This document shows, one piece after another, positions 33,109-41,706 of a stretch of DNA of 64,000 nucleotides. The stretch covers positions 1-64,000 of the forward strand of contig CAVWYT010000004.1 of NCBI GenBank assembly GCA_963759295.1, given 5' to 3'. The stretch's first letter is position 1; each line of letters opens with the position of its first letter. Below the pieces are notes generated by a model. It was given only the letters and a program-made list of their open reading frames with translations. It did not search any database and was not told where the DNA came from. The stretch is from WHSW01 sp963759295. GTDB taxonomy: Bacteria; Actinomycetota; Thermoleophilia; Solirubrobacterales; 70-9. A program made the position numbers and the translations under genes.

Positions 33109-33756
33109 TCAGAGCTCGCGCCGCTCGACGCCGTCGCCGCGGCCGACCAGGACCTCGGTGACCAGCTCGGGCTCGAACAGGCCGTGGTCGACGACGCCCG
33201 GCGTCGCCGCCAGCCGTGCCGCCAGCGCCGCGGGGTCGTCGACCTCGCCGCGATAGTCGGCGATCAGGCCGCCGTCGGGTGAAGCGGCCGTGCCGGGCCG
33301 CAGGTCCGTGGGGCGCAGGCGGCGCAGGGTCGCGTCGACGCCGAAGCGCAGCAGCTCGAGCGGGATCGGCGCCGTGATCCGGTCGACCGGCTTCGAGGAG
33401 TCGGCGATGACCACGAACCGGTCGGCGGCCGTGGCGACGATCTTCTCGCGGGTGTGGGCGCCGCCCCCGCCCTTGACGAGCCAGCCCTCCGGGGCGATCT
33501 GGTCGGCGCCGTCGATCGCGATGTCGAGCGAGCCGATCCCCTCGAAGGGCTCGACCGTGAGCCCGAGCGACCGCGCCCGCTGTTCGGTGGCTACCGAGGT
33601 CGACACGCAGCGGATCTCCAGCCCGCGGGCGGCGAGCGCCGGAAGCAGGAAGGCGACGGTCGAGCCCGTGCCCAGTCCGACCAGCATGCCGCTCTGGACG
33701 AGCTCCGCGGCGGCCTCGGCGGCGGCGCGCTTCTCCGTGTCGGTGGCCGAGCTCAC
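33109..33756 (-). CDS. rpiA: Ribose-5-phosphate isomerase A
   Basis: The 215-residue product has MLVGLGTGSTVAFLLPALAA (phosphate loop GTGST), the catalytic region IDIAIDGADQIAPEG-like LDIAIDGADQIAPEGWLVKG and GGGGAHTREKIVATAADRFV with the catalytic acidic and lysine residues. It interconverts ribose and ribulose 5-phosphate. GTG start at 33756, on the strand opposite to the rest of the pentose-phosphate genes, with only 22 bases between its start and that of tkt. Confidence 0.95.
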   Translation of the reverse strand: MSSATDTEKRAAAEAAAELVQSGMLVGLGTGSTVAFLLPALAARGLEIRCVSTSVATEQRARSLGLTVEPFEGIGSLDIAIDGADQIAPEGWLVKGGGGAHTREKIVATAADRFVVIADSSKPVDRITAPIPLELLRFGVDATLRRLRPTDLRPGTAASPDGGLIADYRGEVDDPAALAARLAATPGVVDHGLFEPELVTEVLVGRGDGVERREL

Positions 33757-33764
33757 GTTTCCGG

Positions 33765-33771
33765 CAATCTA
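33765..33771. promoter_or_regulatory. Overlapping divergent -10 elements of rpiA and tkt
   Basis: On the minus strand TAGATT (33766-33771) ends 9 nt before the rpiA GTG; on the plus strand CAATCT (33765-33770) ends 8 nt before the tkt GTG. The two hexamers share five bases, so polymerase could serve only one gene at a time. This depends on both start codons being right. Confidence 0.3.
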
Positions 33772-33778
33772 TGGCTTC

Positions 33779-35830
33779 GTGGCCGACCTCGACCAGCTCT
33801 CGATCAACACGATCCGCACGCTTGCGATCGACGCGATCCAGAAGGCCGACTCCGGCCACCCGGGGACGCCGATGGCGATGGCGCCGGTCGCCTACACGAT
33901 CTGGCAGCGTTTCCTGCGCTTCGACCCGACCGACCCGATCTGGCCCAACCGCGACCGGTTCGTGCTCTCGGCCGGGCACGCCTCGATGCTGCTCTACGCG
34001 CTGCTCCATCTGACCGGGGTGCGCGCGGTCGATCCCGACTACGAGATCGAGGGGCGCGAGTCGATCACCCTCGACGACATCAAGGCCTTCCGCCAGCTCG
34101 ACTCCAAGGCGGCCGGGCATCCCGAGTACCGCTGGACCTCGGGGGTCGAGACGACCACCGGGCCGCTGGGCCAGGGGGTCGCGACCTCGGTCGGGATGGC
34201 GCTCGCCGCCAAGTGGCAGGCCGCCCACTTCAACCGGCCCGGCTTCGAGATGTTCGACTACGACGTCTACGTGGTCGCCGGCGACGGGGACCTGATGGAG
34301 GGCGTCTCCCACGAGGCGGCCTCGCTCGCGGGCCACCAGAGGCTCGACAACCTCTGCTGGGTCTACGACAACAACCACATCACGATCGACGGCGCCACCG
34401 AGATCACCTACGACGACGACGTCGCCGGGCGGTTCATGAGCTATGGCTGGAACGTCACCCGGGTCGGCGACGCCAACGACCTCGACCTGCTGACCCGCGC
34501 CTTCGAGGGCTTCCGCGCGGCTCGCGACCGGCCGACGCTGGTGATCGTCGACAGCCACATCGGCTACGGCGCGCCGCATAAGGTCGACACCGCGGCCGCC
34601 CATGGCGAGCCACTCGGCGACGAGGAGGTGCGCGAGACGAAGCGGGCCTACGGCTGGCCGGAGGACGCCCAATTCTTGATCCCCGACGGCGTCAAGGAGC
34701 ACTTCTCGGCCGGGCTCGGGCGGCGGGCCGCGAAGCTGCGCGAGGAATGGGGCCGACTGCGGATCTCCTATCGCCGCGAGCACGCGACGCTCGAGCGCCA
34801 GATCGACGCGATGCAGCGCCGCGAGCTGCCCGAGGGCTGGGACCGCGACATCCCCGGCTTCGACGCCGACGCGACCGGAATCGCGACGCGCAAGGCCTCG
34901 CAGGCGGTCGAGAACGCGATCGCCTCGCAGGTGCCCTGGTTTCTGAGCGGCTCGGCCGACCTCACCGACTCGACCTCGGTGCGGCTCGAGTTCGAGGGGG
35001 CCGACGACTTCGAGCCGGCCGGCCGCGGAGGGCGCAACCTCCACTACGGGATCCGCGAGCACGAGTCCGCCGCCGCCTCCAACGGCCTCTCGCTCTCGAA
35101 GCTCCGTCCCTCGTGGTCGACCTATCTGGTGTTCTCCGATTACGCCCGCCCGGCGATCCGGCTCTCGGCGCTGATGGAGCTTCCGGTGATCCACATCTTC
35201 ACCCACGACTCGATCGGGCTCGGCGAGGACGGCCCGACCCATCAGCCGGTCGAGCAGCTCGCATCGCTGCGCGCGATCCCCGGGCTCAACGTGATCCGGC
35301 CGGCCGACGCCAACGAGGTCGCCGAGGCCTGGCGGGTGATCATGGAGTCACATCACCAGCCGTGCGCGCTGGTGCTCACGCGCCAGAACGTGCCGGTGCT
35401 CGACCGCTCGCGCTACGCCTCCGCCGACGGGCTTCGCCGCGGTGGCTACGTGCTCGCAGATCCCGACGGCGGCGACCCGGAGCTGATCCTGATCGCGACC
35501 GGCAGCGAGGTGCCGCTCGCCACGGCGGCGTATGAGCGGCTGAGCGCGGAGGGCGTCCGCGCCCGCGTCGTCAGCCTGCCCTCCTTCTACCTGTTCGAGC
35601 AGCAGGACCAGGCCTACCGCGACGACGTGCTGCCGGCCTCGATCGACGCCCGAATCTCGATCGAGGAGGCCTCGACGCTCGGTTGGGATCGCTACGTCGG
35701 ACCCGAGGGCGAGAAGATCGGCATGCACACGTTCGGCTCCTCGGCCCCGCTCAAGGACGTACTCAGCAAGTACGGGTTCACGCCCGAGGGGATCGTCGAG
35801 ACGGCCCGCGAGGTCCTCGCCCGCACGTAA
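33779..35830 (+). CDS. tkt: Transketolase
   Basis: The 683-residue product is full length. Seen: KADSGHPGTPMAMAPVAYTI (substrate-binding histidine), SAGHASMLLYALLHLTG, TGPLGQGVATSVGMALAAKW, the TPP motif VVAGDGDLMEGVSHEAASLA...NNHITIDG, SADLTDSTSVRLEFEG in the pyrimidine domain, and FTHDSIGLGEDGPTHQPVEQ near the active site; the C-terminal domain begins ELILIATGSEVPLATAAYER. It moves two-carbon units between sugar phosphates. GTG at 33779 gives VADLDQLSINTIRTLAIDAI; an in-frame GTG at 33743 would overlap rpiA and is less likely. Confidence 0.96.
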   Translation: MADLDQLSINTIRTLAIDAIQKADSGHPGTPMAMAPVAYTIWQRFLRFDPTDPIWPNRDRFVLSAGHASMLLYALLHLTGVRAVDPDYEIEGRESITLDDIKAFRQLDSKAAGHPEYRWTSGVETTTGPLGQGVATSVGMALAAKWQAAHFNRPGFEMFDYDVYVVAGDGDLMEGVSHEAASLAGHQRLDNLCWVYDNNHITIDGATEITYDDDVAGRFMSYGWNVTRVGDANDLDLLTRAFEGFRAARDRPTLVIVDSHIGYGAPHKVDTAAAHGEPLGDEEVRETKRAYGWPEDAQFLIPDGVKEHFSAGLGRRAAKLREEWGRLRISYRREHATLERQIDAMQRRELPEGWDRDIPGFDADATGIATRKASQAVENAIASQVPWFLSGSADLTDSTSVRLEFEGADDFEPAGRGGRNLHYGIREHESAAASNGLSLSKLRPSWSTYLVFSDYARPAIRLSALMELPVIHIFTHDSIGLGEDGPTHQPVEQLASLRAIPGLNVIRPADANEVAEAWRVIMESHHQPCALVLTRQNVPVLDRSRYASADGLRRGGYVLADPDGGDPELILIATGSEVPLATAAYERLSAEGVRARVVSLPSFYLFEQQDQAYRDDVLPASIDARISIEEASTLGWDRYVGPEGEKIGMHTFGSSAPLKDVLSKYGFTPEGIVETAREVLART

Positions 35831-35833
35831 GAT
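35828..35833 (+). promoter_or_regulatory. -10 hexamer TAAGAT of tal
   Basis: TAAGAT overlaps the tkt stop codon and would start transcription near 35840, leaving a leader of about 25 nt that includes a GAGGT ribosome site before the tal ATG. Confidence 0.35.
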
Positions 35834-35864
35834 CCGACAGCGAGCAACAGCCAACGAGGTAGAG

Positions 35865-36941
35865 ATGAACCCGACCAACGATCTGCACGAACTCGGCCAG
35901 TCGCTCTGGGTCGACAACATCACCAGGACGATGCTCGACGAGGGCGATCTCTCCCACTACATCGACGAGCTCTCGGCCACCGGCCTGACCTCGAACCCGA
36001 CGATCTTCGACAAGGCGATCGGCGGGGGCCATGCCTACGACGAGCAGATCGCCGAGCTCGCCGGCCGGGGCGTGGACGGCGAGGAGCTCTTCTTCGAGCT
36101 TGCGCTCGCCGACCTGGTGCGCGCCGCGAAGCTTTTCGAGCCGGTGCATCGGCGCAGCCATCGGGTCGACGGATGGGTATCGCTCGAGGTCTCGCCCCTG
36201 CTCGCCGACAGCACGGAGGCGACGATCGCCCAGGTCGCCGACCTGCACTCGCGCGCGGCCGAGAACGTGTTCATCAAGATCCCCGGGACCGACGCCGGCC
36301 GGACCGCGATCGAGGAGTCCATCTTCGCCGGAATCCCCGTGAACGTCACGCTGCTGTTCTCGCGTGAGCAGTACCTGGCCGCGGCCGACGCCTACATGCG
36401 GGGCGTCGAGCGCCGGATCGAGGCCGGCCTCGATCCCGTCGTCCCGTCCGTGGCCTCGCTGTTCGTGAGCCGGTGGGACGTCGCGGTCGCCGACGAGGTG
36501 CCCAACGAGCTTCGCAACCGGCTCGGGATCGCGATCGCCAGGCGCACCTACGCCGCGTACCGGGAGCTGCTGGACTCCGATCGCTCACAACGGCTGGCCA
36601 ACGAGGGCGTCAGGGCGCAGCGGCTGCTGTTCGCGAGCACCGGCACCAAGGACCCCGACGCCTCAGACACCCTCTACATCGAGGCGCTGGCGGCACCGAA
36701 CACGATCAACACGATGCCCGACACGACGCTGGTCGCCTTCGCCGACCACGGCACGGTGGGCGCGCCGCTGGCGGCGGACGGGGGCGACGCCGAGGAGACG
36801 CTGGCGGCGTTCGCCGAGGCCGGCATCGACGTTGGCGCCCTCGCGGAGCGGCTTCAGCAGGAGGGCAAGGAGGCGTTCTCGGCGTCGTGGCGAGACCTCC
36901 TGGAGACGATCTCCGGAGAGCGCGAGAAGGTCGCCTCCTAG
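35865..36941 (+). CDS. tal: Transaldolase
   Basis: The 358-residue product opens NDLHELGQSLWVDNITRTML and has SATGLTSNPTIFDKAIGGGH, WVSLEVSPLLADSTEATIAQ, the Schiff-base region NVFIKIPGTDAGRTAIEESI, PVNVTLLFSREQYLAAADAY and RLLFASTGTKDPDASDTLYI. This is the longer actinobacterial transaldolase type. It transfers dihydroxyacetone units from sedoheptulose 7-phosphate. GAGGT lies 6-7 nt before the ATG. pgi follows 16 bases later. Confidence 0.95.
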   Translation: MNPTNDLHELGQSLWVDNITRTMLDEGDLSHYIDELSATGLTSNPTIFDKAIGGGHAYDEQIAELAGRGVDGEELFFELALADLVRAAKLFEPVHRRSHRVDGWVSLEVSPLLADSTEATIAQVADLHSRAAENVFIKIPGTDAGRTAIEESIFAGIPVNVTLLFSREQYLAAADAYMRGVERRIEAGLDPVVPSVASLFVSRWDVAVADEVPNELRNRLGIAIARRTYAAYRELLDSDRSQRLANEGVRAQRLLFASTGTKDPDASDTLYIEALAAPNTINTMPDTTLVAFADHGTVGAPLAADGGDAEETLAAFAEAGIDVGALAERLQQEGKEAFSASWRDLLETISGEREKVAS

Positions 36942-36957
36942 CGCGGCGTTGCGCCCG

Positions 36958-38589
36958 ATGACGCCGCTGCGCGAACGCGAGAGCTTCCGGGCGCTCGAGC
37001 GTCATCATGCGGAGATCTCGGCCCTCCATCTGCGCGAGCTGTTCGCCGCCGATGCCGAGCGCGGCGAGCGCCTCACCGCCGAGGCCGTCGGGCTCTTCCT
37101 CGACTACTCGAAGAACCGGGTCACCGACGAAACGATCTCCCTGCTCGCGGCGCTCGCCGATGAATGCGACCTCGCCGGCAGGCGCGAGGCGATGTTCCGC
37201 GGCGAGCACATCAATACGACCGAGGATCGCCCCGTCCTGCACGTCGCACTGCGGATGCCGCGCGAGCGCTCGCTGATCGTCGACGGCGCCGACGTCGTCC
37301 GCGAGGTCCATGAGGTCCTCGACCGGATGGGCGAGTTCAGCGATCGCGTCCGGGGCGGCGAGTGGCGCGGGCACACCGGTCGGCGCATCCGCAACGTGGT
37401 CAACATCGGCATCGGCGGCTCGGACCTCGGCCCGGTGATGGCGTACGAGGCGCTGCGCCATTTCTCGGAGCGGGAGATGAGCTTCCGCTTCGTCTCCAAC
37501 GTCGACGGCACCGACTTCGCCGAGGCGACCCGGGACCTCGAGCCCGCCGAGACGCTGTTCATCGTCTCCTCGAAGACCTTCACCACGCTGGAGACGATGA
37601 CCAACGCCCACACCGCCCGGGAGTGGGCGCTGGCCGGGCTCGGAGGCGATCGGGCGGCGGTCGCCAAGCACTTCGTCGCCGTCTCGACCAACGCCGAGGG
37701 CGTGGCGGCGTTCGGAATCGACACCGCCAACATGTTCGGGTTCTGGGAGTGGGTGGGCGGCCGCTACTCGATGGACTCGGCGATCGGCCTCTCGACCATG
37801 CTCGCGATCGGCCGCGAGCGCTTCGCGGAGATGCTCGCCGGCTTTCACGCCGTCGACGAGCATTTCCGAGCCGCGCCGACGGCGTCGAACCTCCCGGCCC
37901 TACTCGGTCTGCTCGCGGTTTGGTACGGCGACTTCTTCGGCGCGCAGACAGTGGCGGTGCTCCCGTACGAGCAGTACCTGAAGCGCTTCCCGGCGTACCT
38001 GCAGCAGCTGACGATGGAGTCGAACGGCAAGCACGTGACCCTCGACGGGGCCCGGGTGGACTACGAGACTGGAGCCGTGTACTGGGGCGAGCCGGGCACC
38101 AACGGCCAGCACTCCTTCTACCAGCTGATCCACCAGGGGACGAAGCTGATCCCATGCGACCTGATCGGGTTCATGGAGCCGCTCAACCCGCTCGGTGATC
38201 ACCACGACCTGCTGATCTCGAATGTCTTCGCGCAGGCGGAGGCGCTCGCCTTCGGCAAGACCCCGGAACAGGTGCGCGCCGAGGGCACGCCGGAGGAGCT
38301 CGTCGCGCATCGCGTCTTCGAGGGCAATCGGCCGACCAACGTGATCCTCGCCCAGCGCCTGAGCCCGGAGACGCTCGGCAAGCTCGTCGCCCTCTATGAG
38401 CACAGCGTGTTCACCCAGGGGACGGTCTGGCAGATCAACTCCTTCGACCAGTGGGGCGTCGAGCTCGGCAAGGTGCTTGCGAAGCGGATCAGCGGAGAGC
38501 TTCAGGCGGCCGATCAGCCGGATCTCGCCCACGACGGCTCGACCAACGCCCTGATCCGCCGCTACAGAGCGCAGCGAACGGGTGGCTGA
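36958..38589 (+). CDS. pgi: Glucose-6-phosphate isomerase
   Basis: The 543-residue product has the PGI signatures NIGIGGSDLGPVMAYEALRH, FIVSSKTFTTLETMTNAHTA, FGFWEWVGGRYSMDSAIGLS (GGRYSxxSAIG), YLQQLTMESNGKHVTLDG and GQHSFYQLIHQGTKLIPCDL, and ends DQWGVELGKVLAKRI. It interconverts glucose 6-phosphate and fructose 6-phosphate. There is no clear ribosome site before the ATG; translation may be coupled to tal. Its end overlaps the next gene by 8 bases. Confidence 0.96.
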   Translation: MTPLRERESFRALERHHAEISALHLRELFAADAERGERLTAEAVGLFLDYSKNRVTDETISLLAALADECDLAGRREAMFRGEHINTTEDRPVLHVALRMPRERSLIVDGADVVREVHEVLDRMGEFSDRVRGGEWRGHTGRRIRNVVNIGIGGSDLGPVMAYEALRHFSEREMSFRFVSNVDGTDFAEATRDLEPAETLFIVSSKTFTTLETMTNAHTAREWALAGLGGDRAAVAKHFVAVSTNAEGVAAFGIDTANMFGFWEWVGGRYSMDSAIGLSTMLAIGRERFAEMLAGFHAVDEHFRAAPTASNLPALLGLLAVWYGDFFGAQTVAVLPYEQYLKRFPAYLQQLTMESNGKHVTLDGARVDYETGAVYWGEPGTNGQHSFYQLIHQGTKLIPCDLIGFMEPLNPLGDHHDLLISNVFAQAEALAFGKTPEQVRAEGTPEELVAHRVFEGNRPTNVILAQRLSPETLGKLVALYEHSVFTQGTVWQINSFDQWGVELGKVLAKRISGELQAADQPDLAHDGSTNALIRRYRAQRTGG

Positions 38590-39265
38590 GGCAAACGGCC
38601 CAGCGGCGCTGCTGTTCGACATCGACGGCACGCTGATCACCACCGGCGGGGCCAGCGATCGCGCCTGGCACCGGGCGTTCCTCGAGCTCCACGGCGTCGA
38701 CGTCAACGTCCCCGACTACACCGGCAAGGGCGTCCCCGACCCCGCGGTCGGGCTGCAGTGCTTTCGCGGCGCGCTCGGGCGTGAGCCCGAGGGCGAGGAG
38801 ATGCCGAGGCTGATGGCGCTGCGCCAGCGATATCTCGCCGAGGAGGTCGAGGCCTCGCCCGGCTACCGGGTGATGCCGGGGGCGGTCGAGCTGCTCGAGC
38901 GGCTGAACGGAGAGGGTCGCCTGGTCGGGCTGGTCACCGGGAACACCGAGCCCGCGGCGCGAATCAAGCTCGCGCGGGGGGACCTGAACCGCTGGTTCGC
39001 GTTCGGCGGCTTCGGCTCCGACGCCGACGACCGACCCGGCGTCTGTCGCATGGCCCTCAACCGCGCCGAGCATGCCGCGGGCGGAAGGCTCGACCGCTCC
39101 GGGTCGATCGCGACCGGGGACACCCCGACCGACGTCTCGGCCGCGCACGCCGTCGGGATCCGGATCGTCAGCGTCGCGACCGGCGAATTCTCCGTCGACC
39201 AGTTGCGCGAGGCGGGCGGCGACTGGGTCGTTCCGGACCTCGTCTCCGGCGCGCTGCCGTTCTAG
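38582..39265 (+). CDS. HAD-family phosphatase
   Basis: The 227-residue product has the HAD motifs in order: nucleophile LLFDIDGTLITTGGASDRAW, threonine motif GRLVGLVTGNTEPAARIKLA, a lysine/arginine near IKLARGDL, and acidic motif SIATGDTPTDVSAAHAVGIR. A cap domain lies between motifs 1 and 2 (C1 type). It overlaps pgi and ends the sugar-phosphate operon, so a sugar phosphate is a plausible substrate, but phosphoglycolate-type substrates are equally possible. Confidence 0.88.
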   Translation: MAEANGPAALLFDIDGTLITTGGASDRAWHRAFLELHGVDVNVPDYTGKGVPDPAVGLQCFRGALGREPEGEEMPRLMALRQRYLAEEVEASPGYRVMPGAVELLERLNGEGRLVGLVTGNTEPAARIKLARGDLNRWFAFGGFGSDADDRPGVCRMALNRAEHAAGGRLDRSGSIATGDTPTDVSAAHAVGIRIVSVATGEFSVDQLREAGGDWVVPDLVSGALPF

Positions 39266-39272
39266 GCGGCCG

Positions 39273-40928
39273 TCAGCTGCGGATCAGCCTCTTGTACGTG
39301 ATCCGGTGCGGCCGATCGGCGGCGGGGCCGAGGCGCCGGCGCCGGTTCTCCTCGTACTCCTCGAAGTTGCCCTCGAACCAGCGCACCTCCGACTCGCCCT
39401 CGAAGGCGAGCACGTGGGTGGCGATCCGATCGAGAAACCAGCGGTCGTGGGAGATGATCACCGCGCACCCGGCGAACGCGAGCAAGGCCTCCTCGAGCGC
39501 TCGCAGGGTGTCGACGTCGAGGTCGTTGGTCGGCTCGTCGAGCAGCAGCAGGTTGCCCCCGGAGCGCAGCAGCTTCGCCAGGTGGACTCGGTTTCGCTCT
39601 CCCCCTGAGAGGGCGCCGACCTTGCGCTGCTGGTCGGAGCCCTTGAAGTTGAAGCCGCCGACGTAGGCGCGCGAGTTGATCTCGCGACCGCCGACCGCGA
39701 TCTGGTCGTCGCCGCCGGAGATCTCCTCCCAGACGCTGCGCTCCGGGTCGAGCGCATCGCGGCTCTGATCGACGTAGGCGAGCTTCACGGTCTCCCCGAG
39801 GCGCAGCTCGCCGGCGTCCGGCTGCTCGTCGCCGACGATGATCCGAAACAGGGTCGTCTTGCCGGCGCCGTTGGCTCCGATCACTCCGACAATCCCGGCC
39901 GGCGGCAGCGAGAACGAGAGGTCGTCGATCAGCAGCCGGTCCCCGAACCCCTTGCGCAGCCCGTCGGCCTCGAGCACCGTGCCGCCGAGTCGCGGGCCGG
40001 CGGGGATGTGGATCTGGACGCTGTCGAGCCTCACGTTGCGGTCCTCGGCGAGCAGCTGCTCGTAGCGGGCGAGCCGCGCCTTCGACTTCTTGCGCCGGCC
40101 CTTCGGGTTCTCGCGCACCCACTCCAGCTCGGCGGCCAGGGTTCGCGCCCGGGCGCTGTCGCTGCGCTGCTCCTGTGCGAGGCGTTGCTGCTTGCGCTCC
40201 AGCCAGGAGGAGTAGTTGCCCTGAAACGGGATCCCGCGGCCGCGGTCGAGCTCGAGGATCCAGCCGGCGACGTTGTCGAGGAAGTAGCGGTCATGGGTGA
40301 CAGCGACGACGGTGCCCTTGTAGTGCTCGAGGTGGCGCTCCAGCCAGGCGACCGACTCGGCGTCGAGATGGTTGGTCGGCTCGTCGAGCAGCAGCAGATC
40401 GGGGGCGCTGAGCAACAGCCGGCAGAGGGCGACGCGGCGGCGCTCGCCGCCCGACAGCGTGCCGACCGCCGCATCGGCCGGCGGCAGCCGCAGCGCGTCC
40501 ATCGCCGTCTCGACCACGGTGTCGAGGTTCCAGGCGTCGGCCGCGTCGATCCTCCCCTGCAGCCGGGCGAACTCGTCGGCCGTCTCGTCGGAGTAGTTGG
40601 CGGCGACCTCGTCGAAGCGGTCGAGCAGGTCGCGGGTCTCGCGCACGCCGTCCTCGACGTTGCCGCGCACGTCGCGGGATTCGTCCAGCGCCGGCTCCTG
40701 CTCCAGCATCCCCACGGTCGCACCGGGCTTCAGCTGCGCCTCGCCTCGGTACTCGGTGTCGACCCCGGCCATGATCCGCAGCAGCGTCGACTTGCCGGCC
40801 CCGTTGTAGCCGAGCACGCCGATCTTGGCGCCGGGAAAGAAGCTCAGCGAGATCTCGGACAACACCCGCTTGTCCGGCGGGTGGGTCCGCGAGACCCGCT
40901 GCATGGTGAAGATGTACTCGGAGGCCAA
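39273..40928 (-). CDS. ettA: Energy-dependent translational throttle protein EttA (ABC-F)
   Basis: The 551-residue product starts (TTG) MASEYIFTMQRVSRTHPPDK like EttA and has two ABC domains without membrane segments: GVLGYNGAGKSTLLRIMAGV, LSGGERRRVALCRLLL, LLLLDEPTNHLD; and GVIGANGAGKTTLFRIIVGD, LSGGERNRVHLAKLLR, LLLLDEPTNDLD. The interdomain P-site tRNA-contacting linker (SWLERKQQRLAQEQRSDSAR, RENPKGRRKKSKARLARYEQ) is intact. EttA binds the ribosomal E site and gates the first peptide bond by ADP/ATP ratio. It ends 7 bases from the HAD gene (convergent). Confidence 0.94.
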   Translation of the reverse strand: MASEYIFTMQRVSRTHPPDKRVLSEISLSFFPGAKIGVLGYNGAGKSTLLRIMAGVDTEYRGEAQLKPGATVGMLEQEPALDESRDVRGNVEDGVRETRDLLDRFDEVAANYSDETADEFARLQGRIDAADAWNLDTVVETAMDALRLPPADAAVGTLSGGERRRVALCRLLLSAPDLLLLDEPTNHLDAESVAWLERHLEHYKGTVVAVTHDRYFLDNVAGWILELDRGRGIPFQGNYSSWLERKQQRLAQEQRSDSARARTLAAELEWVRENPKGRRKKSKARLARYEQLLAEDRNVRLDSVQIHIPAGPRLGGTVLEADGLRKGFGDRLLIDDLSFSLPPAGIVGVIGANGAGKTTLFRIIVGDEQPDAGELRLGETVKLAYVDQSRDALDPERSVWEEISGGDDQIAVGGREINSRAYVGGFNFKGSDQQRKVGALSGGERNRVHLAKLLRSGGNLLLLDEPTNDLDVDTLRALEEALLAFAGCAVIISHDRWFLDRIATHVLAFEGESEVRWFEGNFEEYEENRRRRLGPAADRPHRITYKRLIRS

Positions 40929-41158
40929 CTAACCGTCGCCGCGGTCGGCCCTCGGCGAGGCCGTGGAGAAGTGGTCGGGGATCGGCTGCGCCGTCACGGC
41001 CCGCAGCCTAATCGCTGCAAGCCCCCTTGCATCTCCGGACGCGCCCGGCGCCGGCGGCCGAGGTCCAAGAGCCGCACCACCATGCGGCAAACCGGCCCGC
41101 TGGGCTCAGGCGTAGCAACTCCGTCCGACGGATCGGCTCCAATCTGGGTCAGCTCGTG

Positions 41159-41187
41159 TTGCAAAGTGGGGCAAGGTGGGTTAGCGT
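41159..41187 (+). promoter_or_regulatory. mraZ promoter
   Basis: TTGCAA (41159-41164), a 17-bp spacer and TAGCGT (41182-41187). The start site would be near 41194, giving an 84-nt leader to mraZ. The MraZ boxes lie in the spacer and -10. The rest of the 349-base gap 40929-41277 holds no gene that I can see. Confidence 0.6.
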
Positions 41188-41190
41188 GGC
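41166..41190 (+). promoter_or_regulatory. MraZ-box operator, three 10-bp-spaced repeats
   Basis: GTGGG at 41166, GTGGG at 41176 and GTGGC at 41186 repeat with an exact 10-bp period, which is the known arrangement of the MraZ operator upstream of mraZ in other bacteria. The repeats fill the promoter spacer and the -10, so MraZ binding should repress its own operon. Confidence 0.75.
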
Positions 41191-41277
41191 CCAAGCAGTT
41201 GACCCAGGGGCCGGGGTGGCGAGGCTCCTCCCACCTCGCCACTCCGGCCCAGATCTTCCTCCCCGAGAACTCACCGA

Positions 41278-41706
41278 ATGGCCTTTCGCGGTCAACACGA
41301 ACACAGCCTCGACTCCAAGGATCGACTCACGGTCCCGGCCCGCTGGCGCGGCGCCCTCTCCGACGGCGTGGTTCTCGTCGCCGGGCTCGACCCCTGCGTC
41401 GAGGTGTTCTCGCCGCATGGTTATGACGACTGGAGTCGGCGCTTCCTCGCCGACCTCAACCGGCTCGGGCGAAAGGGCCGGATGATGTACCGGCGCTTCA
41501 ACGCGTCCGCTTCCGAGGAGACGCTCGACTCTGCGGGGCGGGTCCGGCTCGCCAAGCACCTGATCGAGCACGCCGGCCTCGAGGGACCGTGCATGGTGGT
41601 CGGGGTCGGCGACCATGTCGAGCTCTGGAACCCGGAGCGCTGGGCCGAGCACTACGCCGAGCTCGACGAGCAGGCGGACCGCCTTGCCGAGGAACTCTCA
41701 CAGTAG
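41278..41706 (+). CDS. mraZ: Transcriptional regulator MraZ
   Basis: The 142-residue product contains two SpoVT-AbrB-like half domains with the MraZ motifs: FRGQHEHSLDSKDRLTVPAR and, in the second half, ASASEETLDSAGRVRLAKHL, each with the DxxGR or DxKxR turn. MraZ is the dcw-cluster repressor that binds repeats in its own promoter. It leads the cell-wall and division cluster; rsmH begins directly after its stop. Confidence 0.96.
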   Translation: MAFRGQHEHSLDSKDRLTVPARWRGALSDGVVLVAGLDPCVEVFSPHGYDDWSRRFLADLNRLGRKGRMMYRRFNASASEETLDSAGRVRLAKHLIEHAGLEGPCMVVGVGDHVELWNPERWAEHYAELDEQADRLAEELSQ

